A stretch of DNA of 64,000 nucleotides from Chitinolyticbacter meiyuanensis (GCF_008033135.1 NZ_CP041335.1:310001-374000); one strand, 5' to 3'. Shown: positions 36,589 to 47,653, counted from the stretch's first letter. Numbers and translations are program-made. Notes: generated by a model from the sequence alone, not told the origin.

Positions 36589-37347
36589 CTATTGCGCATA
36601 GTGGCGGTGCACTGCGTCGACGATACCGGCATCGCCGGCGGCAGTCAGCGTGACGTGGCTGACGCCGAGTTGCTGCAGGGCCGCAACGATGCGCGGATGC
36701 GGCGCAAAATACTGTAGCGATTGTAGCCGCTCGCGGGTGACGGCTCCAATCGCGGAAAACAAGTGTTGCGCGGCTTCGGAGCTGGAAATGACCACGCCAT
36801 CGCAACCGGCGGCGAGCTCGGCGGCAAGGTGGGCTTCGTCGAACGCCGGCGGCAGCCGCCGGTAGGCGGCCACGGTGGTCAATGTGGCGTGCCGCGCGGT
36901 CAGGCCTTGTGGCAGCACCTCGCGGCCGCCGTCGCCGCGCAGCAGCAGTGCCTGCTTGCCGGCGAGCGGCATCACGCGGTCGAGTTCGGCGAGCAGGCCT
37001 TCGCTGTCGTAGCGCTCGGTGGGCGCGATCACCCGTGCGATGCCCAGCTCACGGGCCCGTGCGGCGCTGCCGGGCCCGACCACGGCGGCGGGCAGGGGGG
37101 CGGGCCATGGCGTGTTCAGCCGTTCGAACACGGCGTCGAGTGCTGACGGGCTGACGAAGATGGCGAGATCGAACTGATCGAGCCCGGCCAGCGCGGCGGT
37201 GAGCGGTGCCGGATCGAGCGGTGGTGCGATCTCCAGCAGTGGTAGCCGCACCGCGATGGCGCCGGCGGCAGTCAGCTGCGCTGCCAGTGCATCGGCCTGA
37301 TTACGCGGCCGGGTAACCCAGATGCGGCGGCCGGCGAGCGCGCTCAT
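36589..37347 (-). CDS. hemD: Uroporphyrinogen-III synthase
   Basis: The 252-residue protein begins [20 protein letters not shown] and shows the loose HemD signatures [27 protein letters not shown] and [13 protein letters not shown]. It closes and rearranges hydroxymethylbilane to uroporphyrinogen III. It overlaps hemC by four bases, which supports coupled translation. Confidence 0.93.
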   Translation of the reverse strand: MSALAGRRIWVTRPRNQADALAAQLTAAGAIAVRLPLLEIAPPLDPAPLTAALAGLDQFDLAIFVSPSALDAVFERLNTPWPAPLPAAVVGPGSAARARELGIARVIAPTERYDSEGLLAELDRVMPLAGKQALLLRGDGGREVLPQGLTARHATLTTVAAYRRLPPAFDEAHLAAELAAGCDGVVISSSEAAQHLFSAIGAVTRERLQSLQYFAPHPRIVAALQQLGVSHVTLTAAGDAGIVDAVHRHYAQ

Positions 37348-38276
37348 GCTTCCTTCAGCGCTTCCAGGATGTCCGCTGCGCCCTCGGTCAGCAACAGTTC
37401 GGCCACCTTGAGGCCCAGGCCGTCGGCGGCGGCGCGGGTGCCGTTGGCCTCACCGTAGACGATGCGGCTGCCGTCGGGCAGGCCGACGCAGCCCCGCAGG
37501 CGTAGGAAGCCGTCGTCATCCTCGGCGAAGGCGGCGAGCGGAATCTGGCAGGAGCCGCCGAGCCGACGCGACAGCGCGCGCTCGGCTGTGACGCAGGCGG
37601 CGGTTGCGGCATCGTTGAACGGCGCGAGCAGCTCGGCGAGGTCGGCACGATCGGCGCGGATCTCCAGGCCCAGCGCGCCTTGGCCGGGGGCCGGCAGGCT
37701 GTCGTCGAAGTGCATTTCGTCGCGAATGCGCTCGCCGAGGCCCAGGCGCTTGAGGCCGGCGGCGGCGAGCAGGATGGCGTCGTAATCGCCCGCATCGAGC
37801 TTGGCGAGGCGGGTGCCGACATTGCCGCGCAGTGGCTTCACTACCAGTTCCGGGTAGCGGGCGCGCAGTTGCGCCTCACGCCGCAGGCTGGAGGTGCCGA
37901 CCACACTGCCGGCGGGCAGCTCGGCGAGGCTGGCGTAGCGGTTGGAGACAAAGGCATCGCGCGGGTCTTCGCGCTGGCCGATCGCGGCCAGGGCAAAGCC
38001 TTCGGGCAGTACCATCGGCACATCCTTCATCGAATGCACCGCCAGATCGGCGCGGCCTTCGGCCAGGGCCTGCTCCAGCTCCTTCACGAACAGACCCTTG
38101 CCGCCGATCTTGTTCAGCGTCACATCGAGGATACGGTCGCCCTGCGTGGTCATGCCCAAGAGTTCCACCGTCAGGCCCGGGTACTGGGCCAGCAGCCAGT
38201 CGCGTACGTGATGCGCCTGCCACAGCGCCAGCGGGCTTTCACGGGTGGCGATGACGATGCGGTCGGGAAGAGGCAT
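37344..38276 (-). CDS. hemC: Hydroxymethylbilane synthase (porphobilinogen deaminase)
   Basis: The ATG at 38276 gives 310 residues. [29 protein letters not shown] and [14 protein letters not shown] are family motifs. The dipyrromethane cofactor attaches to Cys243 in [12 protein letters not shown]. The enzyme joins four porphobilinogens. It heads the hemC-hemD-hemX-hemY operon; the 16 additional upstream in-frame codons have no family support. Confidence 0.97.
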   Translation of the reverse strand: MPLPDRIVIATRESPLALWQAHHVRDWLLAQYPGLTVELLGMTTQGDRILDVTLNKIGGKGLFVKELEQALAEGRADLAVHSMKDVPMVLPEGFALAAIGQREDPRDAFVSNRYASLAELPAGSVVGTSSLRREAQLRARYPELVVKPLRGNVGTRLAKLDAGDYDAILLAAAGLKRLGLGERIRDEMHFDDSLPAPGQGALGLEIRADRADLAELLAPFNDAATAACVTAERALSRRLGGSCQIPLAAFAEDDDGFLRLRGCVGLPDGSRIVYGEANGTRAAADGLGLKVAELLLTEGAADILEALKEA

Positions 38277-38352
38277 GGCGGCTGGGTTTCTGTAGAAAAC
38301 ACAGATTTTATCATGCGGGGGCAAAGGCTTAGCCGCTGCGGCATGGATGTGA

Positions 38353-38376
38353 AAACGCCCGGCTTCGGCCGGGCGT
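38353..38376 (-). terminator. Intrinsic terminator after katG
   Basis: The nine-base-pair stem ACGCCCGGC / GCCGGGCGT with loop TTCG is followed by TTTTC on the minus strand, about 50 bases beyond the katG stop. Confidence 0.8.
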
Positions 38377-38425
38377 AAAGAGAACAGGAAAACGATCAGC
38401 GTCGGCTGCGCTATGCAGCCAAGGT

Positions 38426-41028
<2,603 letters not shown>

Positions 41029-41763
41029 TCACGCCGCCTCGCGCAGCGTAAAGCGGTCGAACCGGCTGGCCAGCATGGAGAGCAGTTGCGAAGCGGGAGC
41101 GCCGACGGGATGGCGGATCAGTTCATCATCGCGGCAGCCGGTGGGCCGGAAGCACTGCAGCGCGTAGTCGCGCACGCCCAGTGCGGCAAGTCGATCCGCC
41201 AGTCGTACTAGCGCGGCATGGTCTTGCAGCAGCGGGTGCCAGGTGGTGCGGCATTCGAAGGCAACGCCGCTTGCCAGCAGCAGATCGAGCGAACGCTGCG
41301 CTGCCACGCCGCTGCTCGCCACGCCGGTCACGTCGGCGTAGTCGGCAAAGTCATGCTTCACGTCGAAGCCCACCCAGTCGAGCTGCGGCAGGCACTGCCC
41401 GAGCCGCGCCGGATAGGCGCCGCCGGTGTGCAGCGCCGTCTTGAAGCCAAGTGCGCGCACCTGTGCCAGCATCTCCGGCAGCCTGGCCTCGACCAATGGG
41501 TCGCCACCGCAGAACACCACGGCGTCGATCAGGCCGCGCCGGGTGGGCAACCAGCCCAGCAGTTCATCCCATTGTGGCGCGCCCGGCGGCGAGGCGCGCT
41601 GCTGCAGCGCCGGGTTGTGGCAGTAGCGGCAGCGCCAGGGGCAGCCGGCGACGAACACCACGCAAGCGAGCTCGCCCGGCCAGTCGCAGCCGGAAAACGG
41701 CACGAAGCCGGCCAGCCGGGGCGGCCGGCGGGCTTCGTCGTGCAGGCGCAGCGCGGTGTTCAC
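41029..41763 (-). CDS. nrdG: Anaerobic ribonucleoside-triphosphate reductase activating protein
   Basis: The radical-SAM protein has the cluster motif CPWRCRYC (CX3CX2C) near residues 40-47, followed by VVFCGGDPLVEA and VGFDVKHDF. I use the GTG at 41763, one base after the stop of the glycyl-radical gene, giving 244 residues; a TTG 11 codons upstream is possible. NrdG generates the glycyl radical on its partner. Here the glycine lies on the separate small protein directly upstream, so the two genes are adjacent and probably coupled. Confidence 0.9.
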   Translation of the reverse strand: MNTALRLHDEARRPPRLAGFVPFSGCDWPGELACVVFVAGCPWRCRYCHNPALQQRASPPGAPQWDELLGWLPTRRGLIDAVVFCGGDPLVEARLPEMLAQVRALGFKTALHTGGAYPARLGQCLPQLDWVGFDVKHDFADYADVTGVASSGVAAQRSLDLLLASGVAFECRTTWHPLLQDHAALVRLADRLAALGVRDYALQCFRPTGCRDDELIRHPVGAPASQLLSMLASRFDRFTLREAA

Positions 41764-41764
41764 C

Positions 41765-41950
41765 TCAGCGCTCGCGGAAGAACGTCCGCTCGGCAAATTC
41801 GCCCTGCTTGCCGGTATTGAACGCCGACACCGGCCGGTGATAGCCCATCACCCGGGTCCAGACTTCGCAGCGGGTGCGTTGTTCGTCGGGCAGGGCTGAT
41901 GTGGTCTGGGCATCGCTGGCCAGGTGGCGTTGTTCAGCGAGATCGGTCAT
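41765..41950 (-). CDS. Separate glycyl-radical domain of anaerobic ribonucleotide reductase
   Basis: The 61-residue protein ends with EVWTRVMGYHRPVSAFNTGK and an EFAER segment. This matches the C-terminal glycyl-radical region of NrdD, with Gly36 in RVMGY as the probable radical site. The large nrdD gene just upstream stops after its zinc-binding motif and lacks this region. The small gene has its own ATG with AAAGGA eight to ten bases before it and is 28 bases from the nrdD stop, so this looks like a true gene split, not a sequencing error. It should complement NrdD in trans, much as YfiD does for damaged pyruvate formate-lyase. Confidence 0.82.
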   Translation of the reverse strand: MTDLAEQRHLASDAQTTSALPDEQRTRCEVWTRVMGYHRPVSAFNTGKQGEFAERTFFRER

Positions 41951-41978
41951 CGCGGTAGTCCTTTAAGAGTGGTTGGTG

Positions 41979-43985
41979 TCATTCGGCACAGCAGGCTTCG
42001 CGCTGTTGCAGTAGATCGGCATCGCACTTGGGGCAGAACGCGTGGTGGCCAGACAAATAGCCGTGCTTGGGGCAGATCGAGAAGGTGGGCGTCACCGTCA
42101 CATAAGGCAGCCGGTAGTTGGAAAGTGCACGCTGTACCAAGCGCTTGCAGGCCTCGGCCGACGAGATGGCCTCGCCCATGTAGAGATGCAGCACGGTGCC
42201 ACCGGTGTATTGGCGCTGCAGCGCCTGCTGGCGCTCCAGCGCATCGAACGGATCGTCGGTGTAGCCGACTGGCAGTTGAGTGGAGTTGGTGTAGTACGGC
42301 TGCTCGAAGCTGCCGGCCTGAAGGATGCCGGGGTAGCGCTTGCGGTCCTCGCGGGCGAAGCGATAGGTGGTGCCCTCGGCCGGCGTCGCTTCCAGGTTGT
42401 AGAGGTGGCCGGTCTCCTCCTGGAAGCCGGTGATCCGCTGGCGGATGTGCGCCAGCAGCCGCAGCGCGAAATCGTGGCCCCAGGGTGTGGAAATGTCTTC
42501 GGCATCGTGCGTGAAGTTGCGGATCATCTCGTTCACGCCGTTGATGCCTAGCGTGCTGAAATGATTGCGCAGCGTGCCGAGATAACGCCGGCTGTACGGG
42601 TAGAGCCCGGCATCCATCAGCCGCTGGATCACCTTGCGCTTCAGCTCCAGCGATTGCTTGCCCAGCTCCAGCAGCAGATCGACACGGCGCAGCAGCCCCG
42701 CCTCGTCACCGGCATATTCGAAGCCGATCCGTGCGCAATTGAGCGTGACCACACCGAGCGAACCGGTCTGCTCGGCACTGCCAAACAGGCCGTTGCCACG
42801 CTTCAATAGCTCGCGCAGGTCCAGCTGCAGCCGGCAGCACATCGAGCGCACCATCTGCGGTTCCAGATCCGAATTCACGAAGTTCTGGAAATACGGCAGG
42901 CCATACTTGGCGGTCATCTCGAACAGCAGCGCGCTGTTGGGGTGATCCCAGGCGAAATCCTTGGTGATGTTGTAGGTGGGAATGGGAAAGGTGAACACGC
43001 GCCCCAGCGCATCGCCTTCCATCATCACCTCGATGTAGGCGCGGTTGATCAGGTCCATCTCGGCCTGCAGTTCGCCGTAGTTGAACGGGCATTCCTCACC
43101 GCCCACGTAGGGAATCTGCTCGCGCAGATCCTCGGGGCAGATCCAGTCGAAGGTGAGGTTGGTGAAAGGCGTCTGCGTGCCCCAGCGGCTGGGCACGTTC
43201 AGGTTGTAGATCAGCTCCTGGATGTACTGTTTCACCTGCGCATACGAGAGCTTATCGGCGCGCACGAATGGGGCCATATAGGTATCGAACGAGCTGAAGG
43301 CCTGCGCACCGGCCCATTCGTTCTGCAACGTGCCGAGGAAATTCACGATCTGGCCGATCGCGGCCGAGAAATGGCGCGGCGGCTTGGCCTCCACCTTGCC
43401 CGGCACACCATTGAAGCCCTCGTGCAGCAGCCGGCGCAGGCTCCAGCCGGCGCAGTAGCCGGCCAGCATGTCCAGGTCGTGGATATGGATCGCGCCGGCG
43501 CGGTGTGCCTCGCCCACCTCGCGCGGGTACACGTGGTTCAGCCAGTAGTTGGCGATCACCTTGCCGCTGGTGTTGAGGATCAGCCCACCCAGGCTGTAGC
43601 CCTGGTTGGCATTGGCCTGCACCCGCCAATCGCTGCGTTCCAGGTATTCGTTGATGCTGGCGGCCACATCGACCACGGTGCGCGTGTCCTCGCGCAGCCG
43701 GCGGTGCGATTCGCGGTAGCCGATATAGGCGCGTGCGGTTTTCAGGTAGTTCACCTGCAGCAGCACCGTTTCCACCGCATCCTGCACCGCCTCGATCTGC
43801 GCCGTGCCGCCGTCGTCGAGCCGCATGCACACCGTGCACGCCAGCTGCGCCGCACGCTCGTCATCGAACTCGCCAGTAGCTGCACCGGCGCGCGCCAGCG
43901 CATCGGCGATCTTGGTGGCATCGAACGGCACGATGCGGCCATCGCGTTTGCAGAGGTATTGCGGAGAGAGCGCCGAGCCCAACAT
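41979..43985 (-). CDS. nrdD: Anaerobic ribonucleoside-triphosphate reductase, large part without glycyl-radical tail
   Basis: The ATG at 43985 follows AAGGAG at ten bases and gives 668 residues. An N-terminal ATP-cone (KRDGRIVPFDATKIADALAR) covers about residues 12-95. The class III barrel follows, with NLTFDWICPEDLR, and CPKHGYLSGHHAFCPKC is the C-terminal zinc site. The protein then ends within about 16 residues without the RVxGY glycine motif. It makes dNTPs without oxygen. FNR-like and NrdR boxes lie upstream. Confidence 0.93.
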   Translation of the reverse strand: MLGSALSPQYLCKRDGRIVPFDATKIADALARAGAATGEFDDERAAQLACTVCMRLDDGGTAQIEAVQDAVETVLLQVNYLKTARAYIGYRESHRRLREDTRTVVDVAASINEYLERSDWRVQANANQGYSLGGLILNTSGKVIANYWLNHVYPREVGEAHRAGAIHIHDLDMLAGYCAGWSLRRLLHEGFNGVPGKVEAKPPRHFSAAIGQIVNFLGTLQNEWAGAQAFSSFDTYMAPFVRADKLSYAQVKQYIQELIYNLNVPSRWGTQTPFTNLTFDWICPEDLREQIPYVGGEECPFNYGELQAEMDLINRAYIEVMMEGDALGRVFTFPIPTYNITKDFAWDHPNSALLFEMTAKYGLPYFQNFVNSDLEPQMVRSMCCRLQLDLRELLKRGNGLFGSAEQTGSLGVVTLNCARIGFEYAGDEAGLLRRVDLLLELGKQSLELKRKVIQRLMDAGLYPYSRRYLGTLRNHFSTLGINGVNEMIRNFTHDAEDISTPWGHDFALRLLAHIRQRITGFQEETGHLYNLEATPAEGTTYRFAREDRKRYPGILQAGSFEQPYYTNSTQLPVGYTDDPFDALERQQALQRQYTGGTVLHLYMGEAISSAEACKRLVQRALSNYRLPYVTVTPTFSICPKHGYLSGHHAFCPKCDADLLQQREACCAE

Positions 43986-44008
43986 CTTTGTGCTCCTTGA
44001 GGGGATGG

Positions 44009-44024
44009 GCACAATATATTGTGG
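44009..44024. promoter_or_regulatory. NrdR box upstream of nrdD
   Basis: GCACAATATATTGTGG matches the NrdR consensus ACACWATATATWGTGT at 14 of 16 positions, including the perfect palindrome CACAATATATTGTG. It ends 24 bases before the nrdD start. NrdR boxes usually occur in pairs about 31 bases apart; I see no good second copy. Confidence 0.75.
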
Positions 44025-44058
44025 TTTGGTGGGGAAATTCGGATGAACTGGGCTGGGG

Positions 44059-44072
44059 TTGATGGGGGTCAA
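44059..44072. promoter_or_regulatory. FNR/Anr-type box upstream of nrdD
   Basis: TTGATGGGGGTCAA matches the FNR consensus TTGATNNNNATCAA with a single mismatch. It is centred about 80 bases before the nrdD start and about 28 bases from a possible -10 box (GAATTT on the minus strand at 44035-44040), near an activating position. Oxygen-limited induction of nrdD would make sense. Confidence 0.6.
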
Positions 44073-44250
44073 AAACTGACGAGGGAGGGGGGATGTGCCT
44101 GCGGCACGGGGTGTAGAGGGCTGCCTTTGCCCGGCGAGTGGTGGCGATGGCTCGCGCTTCAGTGTTCCCTCTTTGGAGCAAGGGGGTGAGGGGGATTTGG
44201 TTGGATGTACAGCCTGCGCGGTTTTGTGTGCTACAGCTGGGAAGACACTA

Positions 44251-44440
44251 GTTAGCGCCTACGGCGCGGGTTTTGATGCCGGTTCCGCCCGGCGGACGGG
44301 TTCATTTCTTTTGCTTCGCCAAAAGAAACGAACCAAAGAAAAGGCGACCCCGTGCCTTACGGCCCTCTGGGCTTCCCTCAGTCGGTCGCGAGCCTAAGGT
44401 CTCGCTCCACTCCTTCGGCGCTTGGCAAAGGGGAGGAAAA
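44251..44440 (+). repeat. Dispersed repeat, left copy (inverted relative to 46224-46413)
   Basis: This ~190-base element runs from GTTAGCGCCTACGGCGCGG through GATGCCGGTTCCGCCCGGCG and TTTCTTTTGCTTCGCC to GGCAAAGGGGAGGAAAA. The right copy at 46224-46413 is its inverted counterpart at roughly 85-90 percent identity by eye. It contains an internal inverted repeat (CTTTTGCTTCGCCAAAAG). No transposase or terminal target duplication is visible. The bases from the FNR box to this repeat hold nothing else I can support. Confidence 0.85.
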
Positions 44441-44461
44441 TTATGTGTCGACGTATGAGCT

Positions 44462-44611
44462 ATGATGAAACGCCTTTGGATCAAGCCGGTAGGCGAACGA
44501 AGGACTTCACTTGCACAAATTTCAACATTTGACCCCAGCATTCCTACGGCCAAGGCCTTCCATGCCGAACGCGTCCCGCAAGATCTCGATGGCAGCAAGG
44601 CTGCGGCATGA
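44462..44611 (+). CDS. Possible small ORF upstream of the nuclease-like gene (49 residues)
   Basis: An ORF beginning ATGATGAAACGCC encodes 49 residues including LAQISTFDPSIPTAKAFHAE and ends in a TGA 13 bases before the next gene. Protein-like composition continues in the same frame after the stop (KEWFNAHGDIERQKAW). It may thus be the front of a longer broken gene, overwritten by the start of the nuclease gene, or a leader peptide. The ribosome-binding site is weak and I recognise no family. I am unsure that it is translated. Confidence 0.3.
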   Translation: MMKRLWIKPVGERRTSLAQISTFDPSIPTAKAFHAERVPQDLDGSKAAA

Positions 44612-44624
44612 AAGGAGTGGTTCA

Positions 44625-45398
44625 ATGCTCACGGCGATATTGAACGGCAAAAAGCGTGGCTCTGGCTTGGCTGGTTTGGCGCTGCACGAGGTCGAAGGCG
44701 CCGAGGACATTCTGACCAGCTCGGTGTTCGAGCGAATTTCTTATTTTCCCGATCTATTGGTTGATGCATTTCTGAGGGAATTACTGACTACTGACTGCCA
44801 CTGGGGGGCAATCCGCGAGTTTTGCTACTGGCCTCGGTTAAATCTGGATCAACAGCAGGTGGAACCCGATTTGCTAATCCATGCCGAGCATTCCATATTG
44901 ATTGAGGCAAAGCGCTGGGATGGGGCGTGTCAGCAAAACCCATTACAAATAGCGAATGAGATTTTTGCCTGCCTGCAAGCCAAGTATTTGCGGGCCGGCG
45001 ATTTCGTGTTGGTGCTGGGAGGCTTGCCCGAGGATGAAATGACGATCCGTGATCAATTCGAGCGAAATGTACGTTGCTTGCTCGCCAATGCTGGTGTAAC
45101 GACAGAGGTCAAACTTGTGCTGCGCAGCTGGCGCCAGCTGTATGCCGCCATTGAGAAGGTCTGCTCGCAGCAAGCTGAACCGGCATTTAAGCGAATACTC
45201 AACGATATTGAATCGGCATTTGCTTGGCACGATGTGCGCCTAATGCCCATGCCGTGGTTGCATGACATGCCCACGGCTTCTCCGGCAAAGCTGGCCTGCG
45301 ACACGGTCAATCTTTGGCGGCCAGGCACCAATGTTCATTTCGGCAGACTTGACATTGCGTGGGGATTCACTACTGAGTGCTTTGATTACTGGAGGTAG
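44625..45398 (+). CDS. PD-(D/E)XK nuclease-like protein
   Basis: The ATG at 44625 follows AAAGGAG by about seven bases and gives 257 residues. The N-terminal part carries LHEVEGAEDILTSSVFERIS; then comes a nuclease-like core, VEPDLLIHAEHSILIEAKRW, with Asp82, Glu94 and Lys96 spaced as in PD-(D/E)XK enzymes. The rest is unassigned and the base composition is less G+C-rich than the flanks. The next gene starts five bases after its stop. The pair lies between inverted dispersed repeats. A restriction or defence role is plausible but is an inference from motif and context. Confidence 0.7.
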   Translation: MLTAILNGKKRGSGLAGLALHEVEGAEDILTSSVFERISYFPDLLVDAFLRELLTTDCHWGAIREFCYWPRLNLDQQQVEPDLLIHAEHSILIEAKRWDGACQQNPLQIANEIFACLQAKYLRAGDFVLVLGGLPEDEMTIRDQFERNVRCLLANAGVTTEVKLVLRSWRQLYAAIEKVCSQQAEPAFKRILNDIESAFAWHDVRLMPMPWLHDMPTASPAKLACDTVNLWRPGTNVHFGRLDIAWGFTTECFDYWR

Positions 45399-45403
45399 AG
45401 GCA

Positions 45404-46035
45404 ATGGCCCAATCCCTGCAGGAAAAACTGGTGGAGGTGCGCCGCGCCTACCGCCTGCTGGCAGATTACCAGCAGCGGTTGGTGGAGCTGCTGGAATACA
45501 TCAGAAAGCAACTGGGCTTTACTCAGTACCATCACATTTTCAATTCTGGAAATACCGGGGTGCCGTCACCTTATCGTTTGGCACAAAGCAGCGAGGGAGG
45601 AGTGTGGGCTCTACCCTTATTGTCCTCGCAATTATTCTGGATCAAGCACAAAGGCCAAGATGACCCGATACACTTGCAGCAGGCTGGCGACTGGATGATC
45701 TGTGCGATTTTGCGATCCGATGCCCATGGCGATAAAAGGATTCCTTGGTTGGATACAACCGAGCGTACTACTCCTGAAGAAAGCGTTAGTGAAATTAGTT
45801 TCTGCTTTTATCGCTGTGATGAATCACCCTTGGAAAAACCAACTGGTTTACTGGTGTTTACGAACCCAATGATTGGCCGCCCATTGGTCAGGTCAGTGCG
45901 GCGAATCAACCCAGCGGTTTTCGCATGTATGTTGACCGCATCGATCTGGCCGATCTGAACTCGGAAGAGGCAGTAAAGGCAGCCATCGGAAGGCTACGAG
46001 CGGATGTAGAGAAAGCGTTGGATGCCAAGCTTTAG
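45404..46035 (+). pseudogene. Frameshifted partner gene of the nuclease-like protein
   Basis: From the ATG at 45404 (GGAGG site within the end of the previous gene) the frame runs to a stop at 45956-45958, 184 residues. The last 30 residues are out of character. Adding one base near 45863-45868 would restore a coherent tail beginning NDWPPIGQVSAANQPSGF and including RIDLADLNSEEAVKAA, ending at TAG 46033-46035, for about 210 residues. The N-terminus (QEKLVEVRRAYRLLADYQQR) is probably coiled coil; the rest is unrecognised. It is either a recent pseudogene or a sequence error. From 46036 to the right repeat I see nothing. Confidence 0.65.
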
Positions 46036-46223
46036 GTAGCATCCCAGGCTCCACCTGCCGTTCGGAATCAGATCGTGCTGCGCCATGGCGCTAAGTAGAC
46101 CCCTCTGTAACATGCAAGAAAGCGAGAACTTGACCGAGCAGCAGCCCCTCAAGACGTGTAGAACGCACCCGTGAAGGACCGCGTTTCAGAGGCATTTGCT
46201 TTGGCAGCTATGCAGGCTCGCGG

Positions 46224-46413
46224 TTTTCCTCCCCTTTGCCAGCACCGAAGGACCGGAGCGAAACCCTAGGCTCGTGACCGACTGAGGGAAGCCCGGAGGG
46301 CCGTAAGGCACTGGGTCGCGTTTTCTTTGGTTCATTTCTTTTGGCGAAGCAAAAGAAATGAACCCGTCCGCCGGGCGGAACCGGCATCCAATCACTGCGC
46401 CGCAGGCGCTAAT
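46224..46413 (-). repeat. Dispersed repeat, right copy (inverted relative to 44251-44440)
   Basis: Read on the minus strand, this copy starts GATTAGCGCCTGCGGCGC, continues GATGCCGGTTCCGCCCGGCG and ends GGCAAAGGGGAGGAAAA. Its differences from the left copy are scattered single bases and small indels, so the copies are not freshly duplicated. The sequence beyond it (to 46451) holds nothing else before the yjjB-like stop. Confidence 0.85.
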
Positions 46414-46451
46414 CGCCAAATACACCACGGGCGCCGCCGCCCAATTCCCCT

Positions 46452-46904
46452 CTAATGCCCCTTCTTCGGCCACAACAACGCCGGCGCAGCAATCCCGATC
46501 GCTAGCGCGAGCAAAATCATCGCCGCCTTCACGATGTTGTAGCCGGCATCGACCAGATGCGGCTGAGCCTGGCTCGCGTCGGTGACGGTGGCGAGCTGCA
46601 GCAGAGCCTGCACGGCCTTGTACATGTAGGTGCCGGGCACCATGGGGATGGCGGCGCAGACGGCGTAGACCGGGGCGGCCTGGCGGGCGCGGCGGCTCCA
46701 CCATTCGGCACAGATGCCGATCAACAATGCGGCGAGCAGGGTGCCGAGCACGATATCGCTGCCGGCGTGCAGCAGGCCGAAGCGCAGGCCGTGGCCGGCC
46801 AGCGCCAGTGCGCACGACAACCACAGCGTGCGCGGTGGCACGTTGAACAGCACGGCAAAGCCGAGTGCAGCGGGGATGGACCAGAGCTCGACCAGCCAGC
46901 TCAT
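46452..46904 (-). CDS. yjjB: Threonine/serine exporter small component (YjjB / DUF3815 type)
   Basis: The 150-residue membrane protein has about four to five helices and the ThrE C-terminal-half signature AAIPMVPGTYMYKAVQALLQ. In E. coli the homologous YjjB works with YjjP in succinate export; in ThrE both halves are fused and export threonine and serine. Substrate here is open. Its start overlaps the yjjP-like stop by four bases. Confidence 0.85.
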   Translation of the reverse strand: MSWLVELWSIPAALGFAVLFNVPPRTLWLSCALALAGHGLRFGLLHAGSDIVLGTLLAALLIGICAEWWSRRARQAAPVYAVCAAIPMVPGTYMYKAVQALLQLATVTDASQAQPHLVDAGYNIVKAAMILLALAIGIAAPALLWPKKGH

Positions 46905-47653
46905 GCCAGCACCCGCAGCGCCAGGCTCATGCCGATGCCGATGCCGAGCACGAACACCGCGCTCATCGTCAACCGCACGGTGCCGTTGAGGTAGTTGCCG
47001 CTCAGAAGATCAGCCGCGCCGTTGATCAAGGGCACGCCGGGGATCAGGAACAGCACCGAGGCGGCGAGCGCGGCATCCGGCGTGGCGGACCAGCTTCGCG
47101 CGAGCAGGCCGGTGACGCTGGCGGCGAGTGCGGCGGTGGCGATGGCGAACACCAGCGGCTTGTAGCCCTGTTTGGCCAGCACCAGCCGCAGCCCGGTGCC
47201 GAGCCCGGCGCCGATGGTGGTGGCGAGCACGGCGGCGAGATCGCCGCCGAACAGCGCGGCAAAGCCGCCGCAGGCAAAGCCGACCGCCAGCGCGGTCAGC
47301 CAGCGCGGTGCGTAGTGCGGGTGATCGTGCAGTTCGCGCAGCAGGGTGGTGAAAGCCGGAGCGCCGATGCGCTTGGCTTCCAGTGCTGCCAGTGCACGCT
47401 CCACCCCAGTGAGTGCGCGGAAGTTCACGCCCATGTGCGGCGCCTTGTAGAAGGCGGTGTGCTGCTGCCCGCTGCCGTTTACCGTCAGCCCCAGGTTGAG
47501 CGAGGACACCACGGTATAGGCGCTGTCCGCGCCGAGGGCGCGGGCGGTGCGGACCATGGTTTCCGAGGTGCGGGCGGTGTCGCCGCCGGACTGGTGGACC
47601 AGATTGCCGGCGGTGAGGGCGAGGTGGGCGATATCGGCGAGGGCAAGCGTCAT
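46901..47653 (-). CDS. yjjP: Threonine/serine exporter large component (YjjP / DUF1212 type)
   Basis: The 250-residue protein has a soluble N-terminal part with LVHQSGGDTARTSETMVRTA, typical of the ThrE family, and about five C-terminal membrane helices ending in FLIPGVPLINGAADLLSGNY. With the overlapping YjjB-like gene it makes up a split ThrE-type exporter. The GxPLINGxxD motif is the family's best known signature. Confidence 0.88.
   Translation of the reverse strand: MTLALADIAHLALTAGNLVHQSGGDTARTSETMVRTARALGADSAYTVVSSLNLGLTVNGSGQQHTAFYKAPHMGVNFRALTGVERALAALEAKRIGAPAFTTLLRELHDHPHYAPRWLTALAVGFACGGFAALFGGDLAAVLATTIGAGLGTGLRLVLAKQGYKPLVFAIATAALAASVTGLLARSWSATPDAALAASVLFLIPGVPLINGAADLLSGNYLNGTVRLTMSAVFVLGIGIGMSLALRVLA

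Noticed and set aside
46186..46824. A 212-residue minus-strand ORF crossing the right dispersed repeat
   Set aside because: It is a chance frame through the repeat and a shadow of the yjjB-like gene.
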